In this document: piece by piece, positions 40,864 through 49,559 of the stretch
Position numbering within the stretch: the first letter of the stretch is position 1
How the letters are laid out: every line of letters starts with the position of its first letter
Origin: Candidatus Burkholderia verschuerenii
GTDB taxonomy: Bacteria > Pseudomonadota > Gammaproteobacteria > Burkholderiales > Burkholderiaceae
Assembly (NCBI RefSeq): GCF_001189365.1
Contig: NZ_LFJJ01000002.1
Span: forward strand, 1 to 64,000
Direction of reading: 5' to 3'
Length of the DNA: 64,000 nucleotides
Translations under genes and position numbers: made by a program
The notes under the pieces: generated by a model
Seen by the model: the letters and a program-made list of their open reading frames with translations, nothing else
Told to the model about the DNA's origin: nothing
Databases searched by the model: none

Positions 40864-43800
40864 TCATGCGGCGAAGCGCGGCGGCATCCCTGGCCTCTTT
40901 TTCTGGTCGTCCGGCTCGTCCTCGATCAGGTCGTTTTCGTCCGCGTCATCTCCCGCAAATTCCGGCAGAAGTCGCTTGGCGGATTGGGAATCGATGTAGA
41001 ACGCTTGCCCGCATCGGTTCATCAGAACATCCAGGATGGCATCCATCTTGTGGAAGTCCACCGACACGCTCATCGTGGTCCGGTTGCCTGCAAAGTCGCC
41101 TGTAATCTTCGTGAGATCCTTGTTGCCAAAGACGACGCCGCCTACAGCCTTCGTTCCACTGGTCGAGATCGTCAAGGATGCGGGCCTGCTGCGATCGAAG
41201 ATGACCTGGCACTGCTTGTCGTTCAATGACGGCGACGCGATCAGCTTGACGCTAAACCCTTCTGTGTACGCTTTTTCCAGCACGGTCGAGGCAAGATTTC
41301 TCGGCAGCGCAACTGGCATGTTCAGCACGTCCTCCTGAGTCACCCTCGCGTACAGCACAACCGCCCGATGCCGAGCACCCGTTTCGTCGGTGAAGATTGC
41401 CGCGTTGCCGAGACGATGCTCCGCGACGAACTGTGAGGCAGCGAACATATTGCCGGTCAGAACGTTCCGCGAGAAACGGATCGTGCCCGGCTTCGCAGCG
41501 TCGTAGGCTTTCAGCGGATTGGTGTAGTCGTTGCCGAGGAGATGATCGGTCGAAAACAACGGATCGCCGATAAGCTGGTTCAGGGTGAACTCCTGCCATT
41601 TGTCGCTACCCGGAGTGATGACACGGACGCTGTACTGACCAAGGAGGTGCGCCTGAGTGCGCTTCTCGGGCGGAAACAGCGAGATGATCATTCCCTTCTC
41701 GGCCTGCTCTTCCATGCCGGTGTAATTGATGATGCATCCCGGCACGACCGTGGACAACACACGGCGAATCCATTGGTGCCGAACAGATGAACTCTTGACC
41801 GGGTTCGCCTCCGCCGATGCAATCGCCTCTTCAACCGATTTGAACTGAGGAAGCGATTTCAACGCCTGCTGCTGCACTTTTTCAAAGCACTGATCGACAT
41901 CTTTCAACATGCCCTCGCAGTTGACGCGCCATTTGTCATGCTGCCCGATCGCGTAGCGATGTTCGACCAGTTTGAACCGGTTATCTTGCTCCGTCAGAAA
42001 CTGGCGACCTCGCTCGATCATCCGCATCATGTCTTCAGAGGAGTACGGAATAACTTCTTCTTCCCACTCGACGCGCGAGATGTAGACAGGCAGATCGAAC
42101 ACCGACCCATTTCGCTTGCCGGCGCGAAAGACCTTCTGGTCCACGATCTTGCCTCGCCAGTCCCAAACGGAGGTCTGGAACGGATTGATACCTTTCGACT
42201 CCATTTCCTTCACGGTTTCGTTGAAAACGCGCGACAGGTCCGCGTATGCCTCCTTCTGTTTGGCGACAGGCAGCAATGCAATGCGGCCAGTCAACTTGTT
42301 CGCGAAATATGCCTCATCGTCGCTCGGCGTCTCATGCTCTGGATTGATATCGAGTAGCGCGGCAATATCCGGGTTTTCTTCCAGGTATCTACGGCAGATC
42401 TCATTACCAACCGGGTTGAGAATGTCAGGCACGTCACGCATTTCCGCCTGGTTGTTCCGGTTGGATTGCGTGTTAGCCGACAGCTTTCTGAGCTTGGCAT
42501 TCTGCATCGCGAGTGAGCGCGCTTCCGATGGAAGTGGCGTCACGACCGATGTAATGCGCGGAGTGTTCACCTGTCCACGTCGATTCACCCGACCAAAGAA
42601 TTGAACGCGCTCCGCGACGTTGTTCGCGATCTGCGCCTCGATCAATTCGCGCTGCCGTCGATCCGCGAACTTGGCGCTCGAATGCGCCGAAAGACCTGTA
42701 GAACCTGCCCGCGTCAGAGCAGTCGAGTCGAGACGGCCGCTGTTGAAGTCGGAAAGTGTTTGCAGGCGTTGGTCGGGCCGGATACTGACGATGATCTTGT
42801 TGGGATCGTCTGGAGATGGACGGGTCTGGAACGAACGCCCCGATATCTCACCGTATGAGAATCCAGCTTCGTTAAGTTTCTGACGCAGGGTGTCGAGCGG
42901 CGAAACCGCGATGTCGGGAAGTTGAGCGATTTTCGCGGCTATATCATTGATGGCATCGTCAATGGCCTCTGCTTCTTCCTTCGACTTCGCCTGCGCGGTG
43001 ACGTGCTCATAGTGACCGTTGCCATAGTCGTCGCGCACGTAGATGTATTCGAGCTTGCTGGCGACGCGTTGCATAAGGTCGCGGAACGTGAGTGCATCAA
43101 CGGTGCGCCCGTCGAGCGTCGCAGTGAGGTTCTTAGCCCCGTCTTCGCTCAATTCGCCCTCTTCCAAATCGATCTTCTGGCTTTCCGTGATCGCCTCTTT
43201 CAGCAACGACTCGAAAGTCTGTTCGAGCACGATGACGGGTTTGCGTCCCTCATTTAGTGCGACGACAGCCTGATCTGCAACCTTGTCGATCTTTATGGCG
43301 AGCGAAAACTGGCGAAGGATGTTGTACAGGCGTGAACCGAATCCCTGATACGACACTCCCATGCGGTTGCCCGCGCGCGCGGACTCCGGCAAGTCTTCGA
43401 GGCGCTTCTTGATCTCCTTGTCCATTCGCCTCATGACGCGGCTCACATCACCCGACAGGTAAGACATCGATCGTAGTGCTGCGCTAAGCGCATCCGCCCA
43501 TTGCTCATCGCGCTCGCGCGTCTCTTCGGTGACGACCGTCGAGAATTCGAGCTTCGAAAGGTCATGTTCGCGCCGAATGAATACTCCCTCTTCGGCGAGC
43601 ATCGCCGACAGGATCTCCTGTAGCGGCTCACCACCGGCTTGCAGCGTGTCCGCAAGTGATTCGATGGCAACGCTGGACGGAAACACCTTTGCATAGGCGC
43701 GCATGTTCTTCGCGTTCTTCGCAAACGTGGCACTCGAATACATGCACGATCCTGCATGCTCGACTGCGAGACCGATGTTGTCTGAGGTGTTCGACTCGCC

Positions 43801-46395
43801 TGCGGCAACATGAGACTCATCCAGCAGCAACATCGCGCCCTTCGCTGCTGCGGGAAGCCATGCCGCTTTTTTGCTTGCGGTGCGCTCGCGGTTGAACTGC
43901 GAGTATGTCGAGAACATGAGGTTGTAGCCCGAATCCTGCAACGAGACATCGTTGTCCATCAATTGCTTGATGACGGTCGCCTTGGTCGCAGGGATCTCGA
44001 TCTTGTTGGTGTCCATGTTGCGCACCGGCTCGCCGTCGTTGAGGATTAACGGCCGGAACAGCGTGTGCGAGTCGATGTCCTTTAGATCCCTCCAGAAGTC
44101 GGAGAACAGGTTCGCTTTCTCGGTGTTGAAAACGACCGGTTGATTATTGAGAACGGCATAGCGAGCCAACGCGGCGAGCACACGCCCCTTCCCTTGTCCG
44201 GTCTGATCCCCATTGATAAACCCTCGACCTTCCTCAGCACGCTTGATAGCAAGCGCAATCGCATCGACCTGTTCGGCAGAAAAGGCGAGTTCCATTTCCT
44301 CGACGGTTAGTTGCAGCTTCTCGGCAACGTAGCTATCAACGTCCATGCCGATTTCCTCGACCAGCTTCGCCAGTGCGCGGCGCACCGGCTCTTCGAGGTT
44401 GCGAGGGATCATCGCGCTCGGTTCGTTGAGCTTCGACGCGGGGATATACGGGGCCTGGTAGTCGTTGATGACGGCCTCGTGCTCATCAGCAGCAACGGGG
44501 GCGGCCTGCGCTGCGGTCGGTTCGCCGTCTTGCGCGCCGATCGCAGCGATCGCGTCCTGGCGCTCGATCGCTGGCACAGCCACAAATTCTTCGCGGGTTG
44601 CTACACCGAGAGCGAGGTCAGCCAGTTCGTCGGACTCATACGTGCCGCTTACGTGCTGGCCACCGAAGACGCGCTGGACAACAAAACGTGGATCGCCGCC
44701 TTCGTGACGATAGGCGCGCAACGACACGAAAGAGTCCGTTTGCGGCGTGCCGCGCTCCCACTCCCCGCCTTCAATCCCATCTGCCGTCACGGGGCTCAGG
44801 TTGCGCTCCTGAGCGAGATCCTGCGCCTGTGAAATAAAGAGTGGAATGCGCTTAATGCCATCGTTCCGTCGAGGCGAGGATGTCTGCTCTGCCTTGACGG
44901 AAGGCCCTTGGCGCAGACGATGCGTAAGCGCTTCAGTGTGCCTCCAGAGGGCATCCCATGTACTGATTACCGGTAGGCGCTCGCCAAGCCTGTATTGCTT
45001 GGAATGCAGCGCTGCTGCGGCTTCCTCGGGCGATCTGCGCCGCCCAACCGTCACCATCCGAACTGGGTACTCAGCCCCTTGCTTGCGATAGAGCGCTCCG
45101 TCAAGTTCGATCGCATCTTCGATTTCGTAGTGGTCTGCGAGCCACGCGAAGAAGCTCTTGCTGCCGCCTGCGATCTTTCCTTGCTCGATCAGGCTTTCCC
45201 GATCCGCCGCAATGATGAACACGCCACGACCAATGTCCTTGCGCTGGCGAAGCGCCTTGAGGACGATCAGATGATCGACGCGGTTGCAACGCAGGTTTTC
45301 AAATGCCACTGGCGTTGAAAGACCGCCGAACGGTGGATTGGCCGCAACGAACGTGAAGTCGGAATCGAGCGTACCCGCGATATCAAGCACGTCGCCCGTC
45401 ACGAGACGAATGTCATTCCGCAGCACGCCGACTTGGGCAGATCTCGCCGGGTCGATCTCGACGCCCGTAATCTCCGTGCCACGCGGAAGCGCCGTAACAA
45501 GGCTTCCATTCCCGATCGTTGGTTCGAACAGCTTCGCCCCCGCTGTGTCGCCGAGGATGTGTTGAACTGCAATCGACATCGGGAGCGGCGTCGAATATTG
45601 CTGGTTCTCGACCGACGTAGAAGTCCGGTATGCGAACGTCGGCTGATGCTCTGCGAGCGCGACAGCGAGCTTGAACGCTTCTGCGTCCGCCTGCTGATGG
45701 CGGGCAAACAGACAGCGATGCATCGCCGCCTCGACGGCTTCCTGCACCGTCCTGAGCCGCGTATCCGATATTTCGAGCGAGCGAGCTTCGCCATAGACCA
45801 AGCCACCGAAGTGCCTCAGATCGCCGGAATCCATGTTTTTGCCAGCCAGCATTTCGTCAACGAACGCGTCCGCACAAAGCGCCAATGCCTGCGGCGACGT
45901 TGCACGAAGGTACGATGCCGCAAGGGCCGCTGACGCAGCGTCGTCGCGCGCCATAGCGCCCGCCTGCAAGTCGCGCTCGCGAGACACGGTTCCATCAGCG
46001 AACGTCACAAAACGGGTGCCGTCGTCATCGCGGCGCACGACATGCCCCAACGCATTGCGCCCGATGACTGCACGGTCCTGCTGGCGCTGCTCCGATGTAT
46101 CGGCGGCCTGCCCCGTGACCCGAATCCAGACATCCGAGAGCGGCAGATCCCGGATGACGTTCGAAGGAAAGAGCTTGCGCAGCGCGCCCGTCTGGATATC
46201 AGTGCCGCTGCGTATGAGCGTCTTTCCCGATCGCGAAGGCTCGAAGCCGAGGGCCTGCACAGCAGTCCACTCAGCGGATGCCGGTATAACGCCGGTCAGG
46301 ACGAGGTTGACGGTCTTGTCGTTGAGTTGGAAAAGACGCAACTTGACGCCGTGTGCCGACAGGTCAAGCCATTTCATTGTTTCGGGCGCAGCCAT
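40864..46395 (-). CDS. N6-DNA methyltransferase / Strawberry-notch-like helicase fusion
   Basis: 1843 residues from the ATG at 46395 (AAGGATAG upstream). The N-terminal methyltransferase has motif I LFEPTIGNGSLV (about 289-300) and the catalytic ANPPFGG (about 352-358). The helicase part has the SNO-type P-loop GDQTGQGKGR (about 729-738), a DESH box (LLLDESHVAAGES) and, near its end, FFGRVNRRGQVNTPRI. Such antirestriction-type fusions are common in phages and conjugative elements and are thought to protect incoming DNA. C-terminus MPPRFAA, a weak tail. GACTATAGTC at 46423-46432 may be its promoter. A terminator separates it from the upstream gene. Confidence 0.9.
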   Translation of the reverse strand: MAAPETMKWLDLSAHGVKLRLFQLNDKTVNLVLTGVIPASAEWTAVQALGFEPSRSGKTLIRSGTDIQTGALRKLFPSNVIRDLPLSDVWIRVTGQAADTSEQRQQDRAVIGRNALGHVVRRDDDGTRFVTFADGTVSRERDLQAGAMARDDAASAALAASYLRATSPQALALCADAFVDEMLAGKNMDSGDLRHFGGLVYGEARSLEISDTRLRTVQEAVEAAMHRCLFARHQQADAEAFKLAVALAEHQPTFAYRTSTSVENQQYSTPLPMSIAVQHILGDTAGAKLFEPTIGNGSLVTALPRGTEITGVEIDPARSAQVGVLRNDIRLVTGDVLDIAGTLDSDFTFVAANPPFGGLSTPVAFENLRCNRVDHLIVLKALRQRKDIGRGVFIIAADRESLIEQGKIAGGSKSFFAWLADHYEIEDAIELDGALYRKQGAEYPVRMVTVGRRRSPEEAAAALHSKQYRLGERLPVISTWDALWRHTEALTHRLRQGPSVKAEQTSSPRRNDGIKRIPLFISQAQDLAQERNLSPVTADGIEGGEWERGTPQTDSFVSLRAYRHEGGDPRFVVQRVFGGQHVSGTYESDELADLALGVATREEFVAVPAIERQDAIAAIGAQDGEPTAAQAAPVAADEHEAVINDYQAPYIPASKLNEPSAMIPRNLEEPVRRALAKLVEEIGMDVDSYVAEKLQLTVEEMELAFSAEQVDAIALAIKRAEEGRGFINGDQTGQGKGRVLAALARYAVLNNQPVVFNTEKANLFSDFWRDLKDIDSHTLFRPLILNDGEPVRNMDTNKIEIPATKATVIKQLMDNDVSLQDSGYNLMFSTYSQFNRERTASKKAAWLPAAAKGAMLLLDESHVAAGESNTSDNIGLAVEHAGSCMYSSATFAKNAKNMRAYAKVFPSSVAIESLADTLQAGGEPLQEILSAMLAEEGVFIRREHDLSKLEFSTVVTEETRERDEQWADALSAALRSMSYLSGDVSRVMRRMDKEIKKRLEDLPESARAGNRMGVSYQGFGSRLYNILRQFSLAIKIDKVADQAVVALNEGRKPVIVLEQTFESLLKEAITESQKIDLEEGELSEDGAKNLTATLDGRTVDALTFRDLMQRVASKLEYIYVRDDYGNGHYEHVTAQAKSKEEAEAIDDAINDIAAKIAQLPDIAVSPLDTLRQKLNEAGFSYGEISGRSFQTRPSPDDPNKIIVSIRPDQRLQTLSDFNSGRLDSTALTRAGSTGLSAHSSAKFADRRQRELIEAQIANNVAERVQFFGRVNRRGQVNTPRITSVVTPLPSEARSLAMQNAKLRKLSANTQSNRNNQAEMRDVPDILNPVGNEICRRYLEENPDIAALLDINPEHETPSDDEAYFANKLTGRIALLPVAKQKEAYADLSRVFNETVKEMESKGINPFQTSVWDWRGKIVDQKVFRAGKRNGSVFDLPVYISRVEWEEEVIPYSSEDMMRMIERGRQFLTEQDNRFKLVEHRYAIGQHDKWRVNCEGMLKDVDQCFEKVQQQALKSLPQFKSVEEAIASAEANPVKSSSVRHQWIRRVLSTVVPGCIINYTGMEEQAEKGMIISLFPPEKRTQAHLLGQYSVRVITPGSDKWQEFTLNQLIGDPLFSTDHLLGNDYTNPLKAYDAAKPGTIRFSRNVLTGNMFAASQFVAEHRLGNAAIFTDETGARHRAVVLYARVTQEDVLNMPVALPRNLASTVLEKAYTEGFSVKLIASPSLNDKQCQVIFDRSRPASLTISTSGTKAVGGVVFGNKDLTKITGDFAGNRTTMSVSVDFHKMDAILDVLMNRCGQAFYIDSQSAKRLLPEFAGDDADENDLIEDEPDDQKKRPGMPPRFAA

Positions 46396-46442
46396 CGCTT
46401 CTATCCTTGATCGTGGGTCGCAGACTATAGTCATCATCACCA

Positions 46443-46475
46443 ACGAAAAAGACCGCGCGAGGCGGTCTTTTTCGT
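46443..46475. terminator. Strong bidirectional rho-independent terminator
   Basis: A perfect 14-bp stem: ACGAAAAAGACCGC (46443-46456) and GCGGTCTTTTTCGT (46462-46475) with a 5-base loop. A-tract and T-tract flank the GC core, so it works on either strand. It separates the gene ending at 46504 from the helicase gene. Confidence 0.9.
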
Positions 46476-46503
46476 GGTTGCGTGAAACTGCCGTGGCATT
46501 TGC

Positions 46504-47730
46504 TTACATGCGCATGCGCGGCGCGCTGGATGCCATCGCTTCGGCCGGAATGGCGTTCTGCACAACATCGTCGATTTCGAACGGCTCGTCGTCGTCCGCA
46601 TCGTCGGCGACGCTGGCCGGAACGACGGCTGCGTCGGTGTGCGCGATTTCCTTGTTCTCGGCGATCGCGGTCGGTTTGCCGTTGAAGAACGGCGTGGGCA
46701 CGTCGCGGGGATGGAACAGCGACGGCTTGTTCGACAACGGTTCGGCCGACGAGAAGATCTGGCCGCCTTCGACCGCGTGCAGCACCATGTACGACTGCGC
46801 GAAGCCCGTCTGATCCTGCTCAGCCTTCTTGAACCGATATGCGCGGTTGACCTGTTCCAGGCCGGTCGCGCTCTTTTCGAACGATGCCTTCGCCTGCGTG
46901 CCGAGGCTCACGCGCTGGCCCGGAACGACTTCGATCGACAGATCGGGATCGCCGACGAGTTGCGCCACCTGTTTGCCCGACTGCGAGGCCAGGAATGCCT
47001 CGACGGCCTCGGCGGCCGTCGCGTGCTTGTACTCGCCGGTTTCCTTGTTTTTCTTGACCGGAAGAGCGAATTCGACGGCCTTGCTGACCTCGCCGTCCGA
47101 CAGACGCACGAGCGCGAGCGGACGACCCTGAATGCCGCCGACGCCCGCGAATGCATCCTGCAACGCCGTTTTCAGTTGCTCGGCAGACGTGACCTGCTTG
47201 GCAGCGGACGGCATCAGCGCCGTAGCATTCGCGTAGCCGATCTGACGGCCGTCACGCTCGACGTAGCCGACCGGATCGATACGCAGCAGCACATCGCTGA
47301 CGACCTTGCAGTGCTCGGCGTACTTGGCGGCCGACTGGAGCCAACCAGCGTTGACGACACCGGTATCCGATTCGGTGAATGCGCGCTGGACGATGATCGT
47401 GCCGCCCGGCTCGGTCTTGGCTTTCATGCCCTTCAGCACCGACTTGCGCATTTCGTCGCTCGGGAGAGCGCTCATCAGCGTGGAGATCTCGCCTTCCTTG
47501 GCGATGAAATCTTTCACTTCCGCGCGCGGTGCCTTGAGCGGCTTTTCGCTCTTGTACGGGCGCAGAACGACGGTCACTTCCTCGCCGGTATCGAGGCGGG
47601 TGCCGATGATCGCATCACGATCCTTCGAGTCCTTCGTGTAACCCGCCACTTGGAGGGCGAAATTTTCGGTCGCCGGCAGATCGCCCTTCGAGCCGCCGAT
47701 ACGTTCCTGAATTGCACTCAGTTTCGACAT
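46504..47730 (-). CDS. Large hypothetical protein with APRMRM tail
   Basis: 408 residues; ATG at 47730, with AAGGAG at 6-base spacing. A soluble alpha/beta protein without recognised motifs (KDSKDRDAIIGTRLDTGEEV, later VAQLVGDPDLSIEVVPGQRV). An acidic C-terminal linker (VADDADDDEPFEIDDVVQNA) leads to SSAPRMRM, the strictest example of the tail. A single-gene unit with its own double operator and a strong terminator, which suggests abundant, regulated expression. Confidence 0.75.
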   Translation of the reverse strand: MSKLSAIQERIGGSKGDLPATENFALQVAGYTKDSKDRDAIIGTRLDTGEEVTVVLRPYKSEKPLKAPRAEVKDFIAKEGEISTLMSALPSDEMRKSVLKGMKAKTEPGGTIIVQRAFTESDTGVVNAGWLQSAAKYAEHCKVVSDVLLRIDPVGYVERDGRQIGYANATALMPSAAKQVTSAEQLKTALQDAFAGVGGIQGRPLALVRLSDGEVSKAVEFALPVKKNKETGEYKHATAAEAVEAFLASQSGKQVAQLVGDPDLSIEVVPGQRVSLGTQAKASFEKSATGLEQVNRAYRFKKAEQDQTGFAQSYMVLHAVEGGQIFSSAEPLSNKPSLFHPRDVPTPFFNGKPTAIAENKEIAHTDAAVVPASVADDADDDEPFEIDDVVQNAIPAEAMASSAPRMRM

Positions 47731-47806
47731 TCCATACTCCTTCATTGGGAAGCCGGCGCAACGCCTGGCTCGGATAGGGACGCAATGCCCGGAGGGCGTC
47801 GCGCTA

Positions 47807-47844
47807 GATACGCGATTAATTGCGTATCGTAGTAATGATACATA
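47807..47844. promoter_or_regulatory. Plasmid operator palindrome, copy 8 (with extra half-site)
   Basis: TGCGTATC and GATACATA with spacer GTAGTAAT (47821-47844). A further GATACGC lies at 47807-47813, which also makes an inverted pair with the left half-site at the same 8-base spacing. Three half-sites in a row point to cooperative binding. Upstream of the gene starting at 47730. Confidence 0.65.
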
Positions 47845-47873
47845 CATTATCCGCCAAGGCAAGGACCGTGCCA

Positions 47874-48096
47874 GACAATCACTTATTGTTGCGATATAGC
47901 GCAATAGATTGTCATAGGGAACAATATTGTTGGGATTCGAATATGCGCCAGAGTTCAATTGCTGGATGTGGCCACCCTGTCAGAGCCTCAAGAGTCGGCG
48001 TCTGGATGACGAAAAACCGTCCTGGCCCCTTAAAAATGCGCTGCCGTGCCTTACCCGTTACAAAAATCGGACAATAGTCTGCTGATGACTATTGTC
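47874..48096. promoter_or_regulatory. Cluster of ACAAT-type palindromes
   Basis: The 290-base stretch before the Cro/CI gene holds four elements: GACAATC (47874-47880) inverted at 47907-47913; the palindrome TTGCGATATAGCGCAA (47889-47904) inside it; AACAATATTGTT (47920-47931); and GACAATAGTC, 7 bases, GACTATTGTC (48070-48096, perfect 10-bp arms). All but the nested TTGCG one share the word ACAAT/ATTGT. Likely operators of the adjacent regulator or recombinase sites. Confidence 0.5.
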
Positions 48097-48137
48097 ATCA
48101 AACTCAAAATTCTGGCCCAGATGACCGGGCCGGGAAT

Positions 48138-48386
48138 TTGAACAGTCAAGCCAACACCGCATTTGCTGCCACACTGCGCAAGCTTCGAAACGAACGAGGC
48201 ATGTCGCAGTACACCTTGGCGAGGGTGACTGACCTTGACCGCACCTATATTTCGCTTCTCGAGCGCGGGCTACGCTCACCGAGCCTTGACACAATGCTCG
48301 CCCTTGCTCGCGGCCTGAATGTCTCCCTAGTCGAAATCTCCGCTGCGGTAGAAGCATCCCTGCTGGCCGGGCCTCCAAACGCGTGA
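48138..48386 (+). CDS. Cro/CI-family transcriptional regulator
   Basis: 82 residues from a TTG start. Standard XRE layout: FAATLRKLRNERGMSQYTLA, then RVTDLDRTYISLLERGLRSP and LDTMLALARGLNVSL. It precedes a tyrosine recombinase by 7 bases and follows the ACAAT palindromes, so autoregulation and control of the recombinase are likely. Confidence 0.85.
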   Translation: MNSQANTAFAATLRKLRNERGMSQYTLARVTDLDRTYISLLERGLRSPSLDTMLALARGLNVSLVEISAAVEASLLAGPPNA

Positions 48387-48393
48387 CACCAAA

Positions 48394-49536
48394 TTGTCTG
48401 ATGCCGAACAACCGCTCCCTTCCCTCACTGTCCGACAGGCACTGAAAAAGTACAACGAGCGGATCTCAGTCAACAAACGCGGCAGCAAGCAGGAAAAATA
48501 TCGGGCTTCAACGATCAGCAAGACCTTCCTGGGGAAGCTGTCGCTGTCTCAGGTCACGACGGTCAACGTCGCGGATTACCGTGACATGCGGCTGGCGTCG
48601 ATATCGCGCAACACAAACCGCCCCGTCTCCCCCAACACAGTGCGACTCGAACTCGCGCTGTTGAGCGACCTTTTCAACATCGCCATCGTGGAATGGGGTT
48701 CTTGCACCGACAATCCCGTGAGTCGTGTGCGCAAGCCCAAGATTCCCCCTGGTCGCGATAGACGGATCACCTGGGGCGAAGAGCGTCGCATATTGCGGGC
48801 GGCCTCAAAACACAGGAATCACGAGATCTACTCCATCGTCGTGCTCGCGCTGGAGACCGCGATGCGCCAGGGCGAGATCTTGAGCCTTCAATGGGAAAAT
48901 ATCGATTTGCGGGTACGCATCGCACACCTGCCCATCACCAAGAACGGATCGAAACGCGACGTACCACTGTCACTTCGCGCAGTCGATGCCCTGACGAGAC
49001 TAGGCGTCGGCACGCAAGGGCCTGTATTCAACTACACGTCTGACGGCTTCAAGAGCGCGTGGCGCACGATGATCAAGCGGCTCGCGATTCAGGATCTTCA
49101 CTTCCACGATCTCCGGCACGAAGCCGTCTCGCGCCTCTTCGAACTCGGCACGCTCGACATGATGGAAGTCGCAACGATCAGCGGGCACAAGTCGATGCAG
49201 ATGCTGAAACGCTACACGCATCTGAAGGCATCAAACCTCGTTGCAAAGCTCGATGGACGCAAGACCTTGAACAAGGGCAAGCAGGTAATCTCTCAGACGA
49301 TCGTCCCGTATCCCGCCGCGCTTTCTGAAGGCGAAGGCGAAGTGACCCTCCAGTTCATGGACTTCGAGCATCTTCGACTGCAAGGCAACGACCTCGAAGA
49401 TGTCGCTACACGCGCACGCGATGCGCTGTTACGCGAGTTGGTGAACCTTGTACGCCATTCGAAAAAAGCGCCCGTGCCTACCCCACCGCTCGAATACGCG
49501 GACAGCGCCCACGTCGTGCTGATCGATCCTCTCTAG
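48394..49536 (+). CDS. Tyrosine recombinase next to pilV (Rci-like position) with HicB-like C-terminus
   Basis: 380 residues from a TTG start. Catalytic set: Arg in TAMRQGE, Lys in TKNGSKR, HDLRHEA, SGHKS, and Tyr in KRYTHLK. After it, residues 315-370 (EVTLQFMDFEHLRLQGNDLE, then ARDALLRELVNLVRHS and PVPTPP) resemble a HicB-type antitoxin domain. It converges on pilV, the place of rci in IncI plasmids, where Rci inverts pilV segments. No shufflon segments are visible between the two genes. Confidence 0.85.
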   Translation: MSDAEQPLPSLTVRQALKKYNERISVNKRGSKQEKYRASTISKTFLGKLSLSQVTTVNVADYRDMRLASISRNTNRPVSPNTVRLELALLSDLFNIAIVEWGSCTDNPVSRVRKPKIPPGRDRRITWGEERRILRAASKHRNHEIYSIVVLALETAMRQGEILSLQWENIDLRVRIAHLPITKNGSKRDVPLSLRAVDALTRLGVGTQGPVFNYTSDGFKSAWRTMIKRLAIQDLHFHDLRHEAVSRLFELGTLDMMEVATISGHKSMQMLKRYTHLKASNLVAKLDGRKTLNKGKQVISQTIVPYPAALSEGEGEVTLQFMDFEHLRLQGNDLEDVATRARDALLRELVNLVRHSKKAPVPTPPLEYADSAHVVLIDPL

Positions 49537-49559
49537 CCACTAGCCCTTCGCACAAGATC

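Noticed and set aside
46639-47832. 397-codon rightward frame opposite the APRMRM-tail gene
   Set aside because: Arg/Asp-rich composition typical of antisense frames; the leftward gene has a perfect ribosome binding site, operator and terminator.
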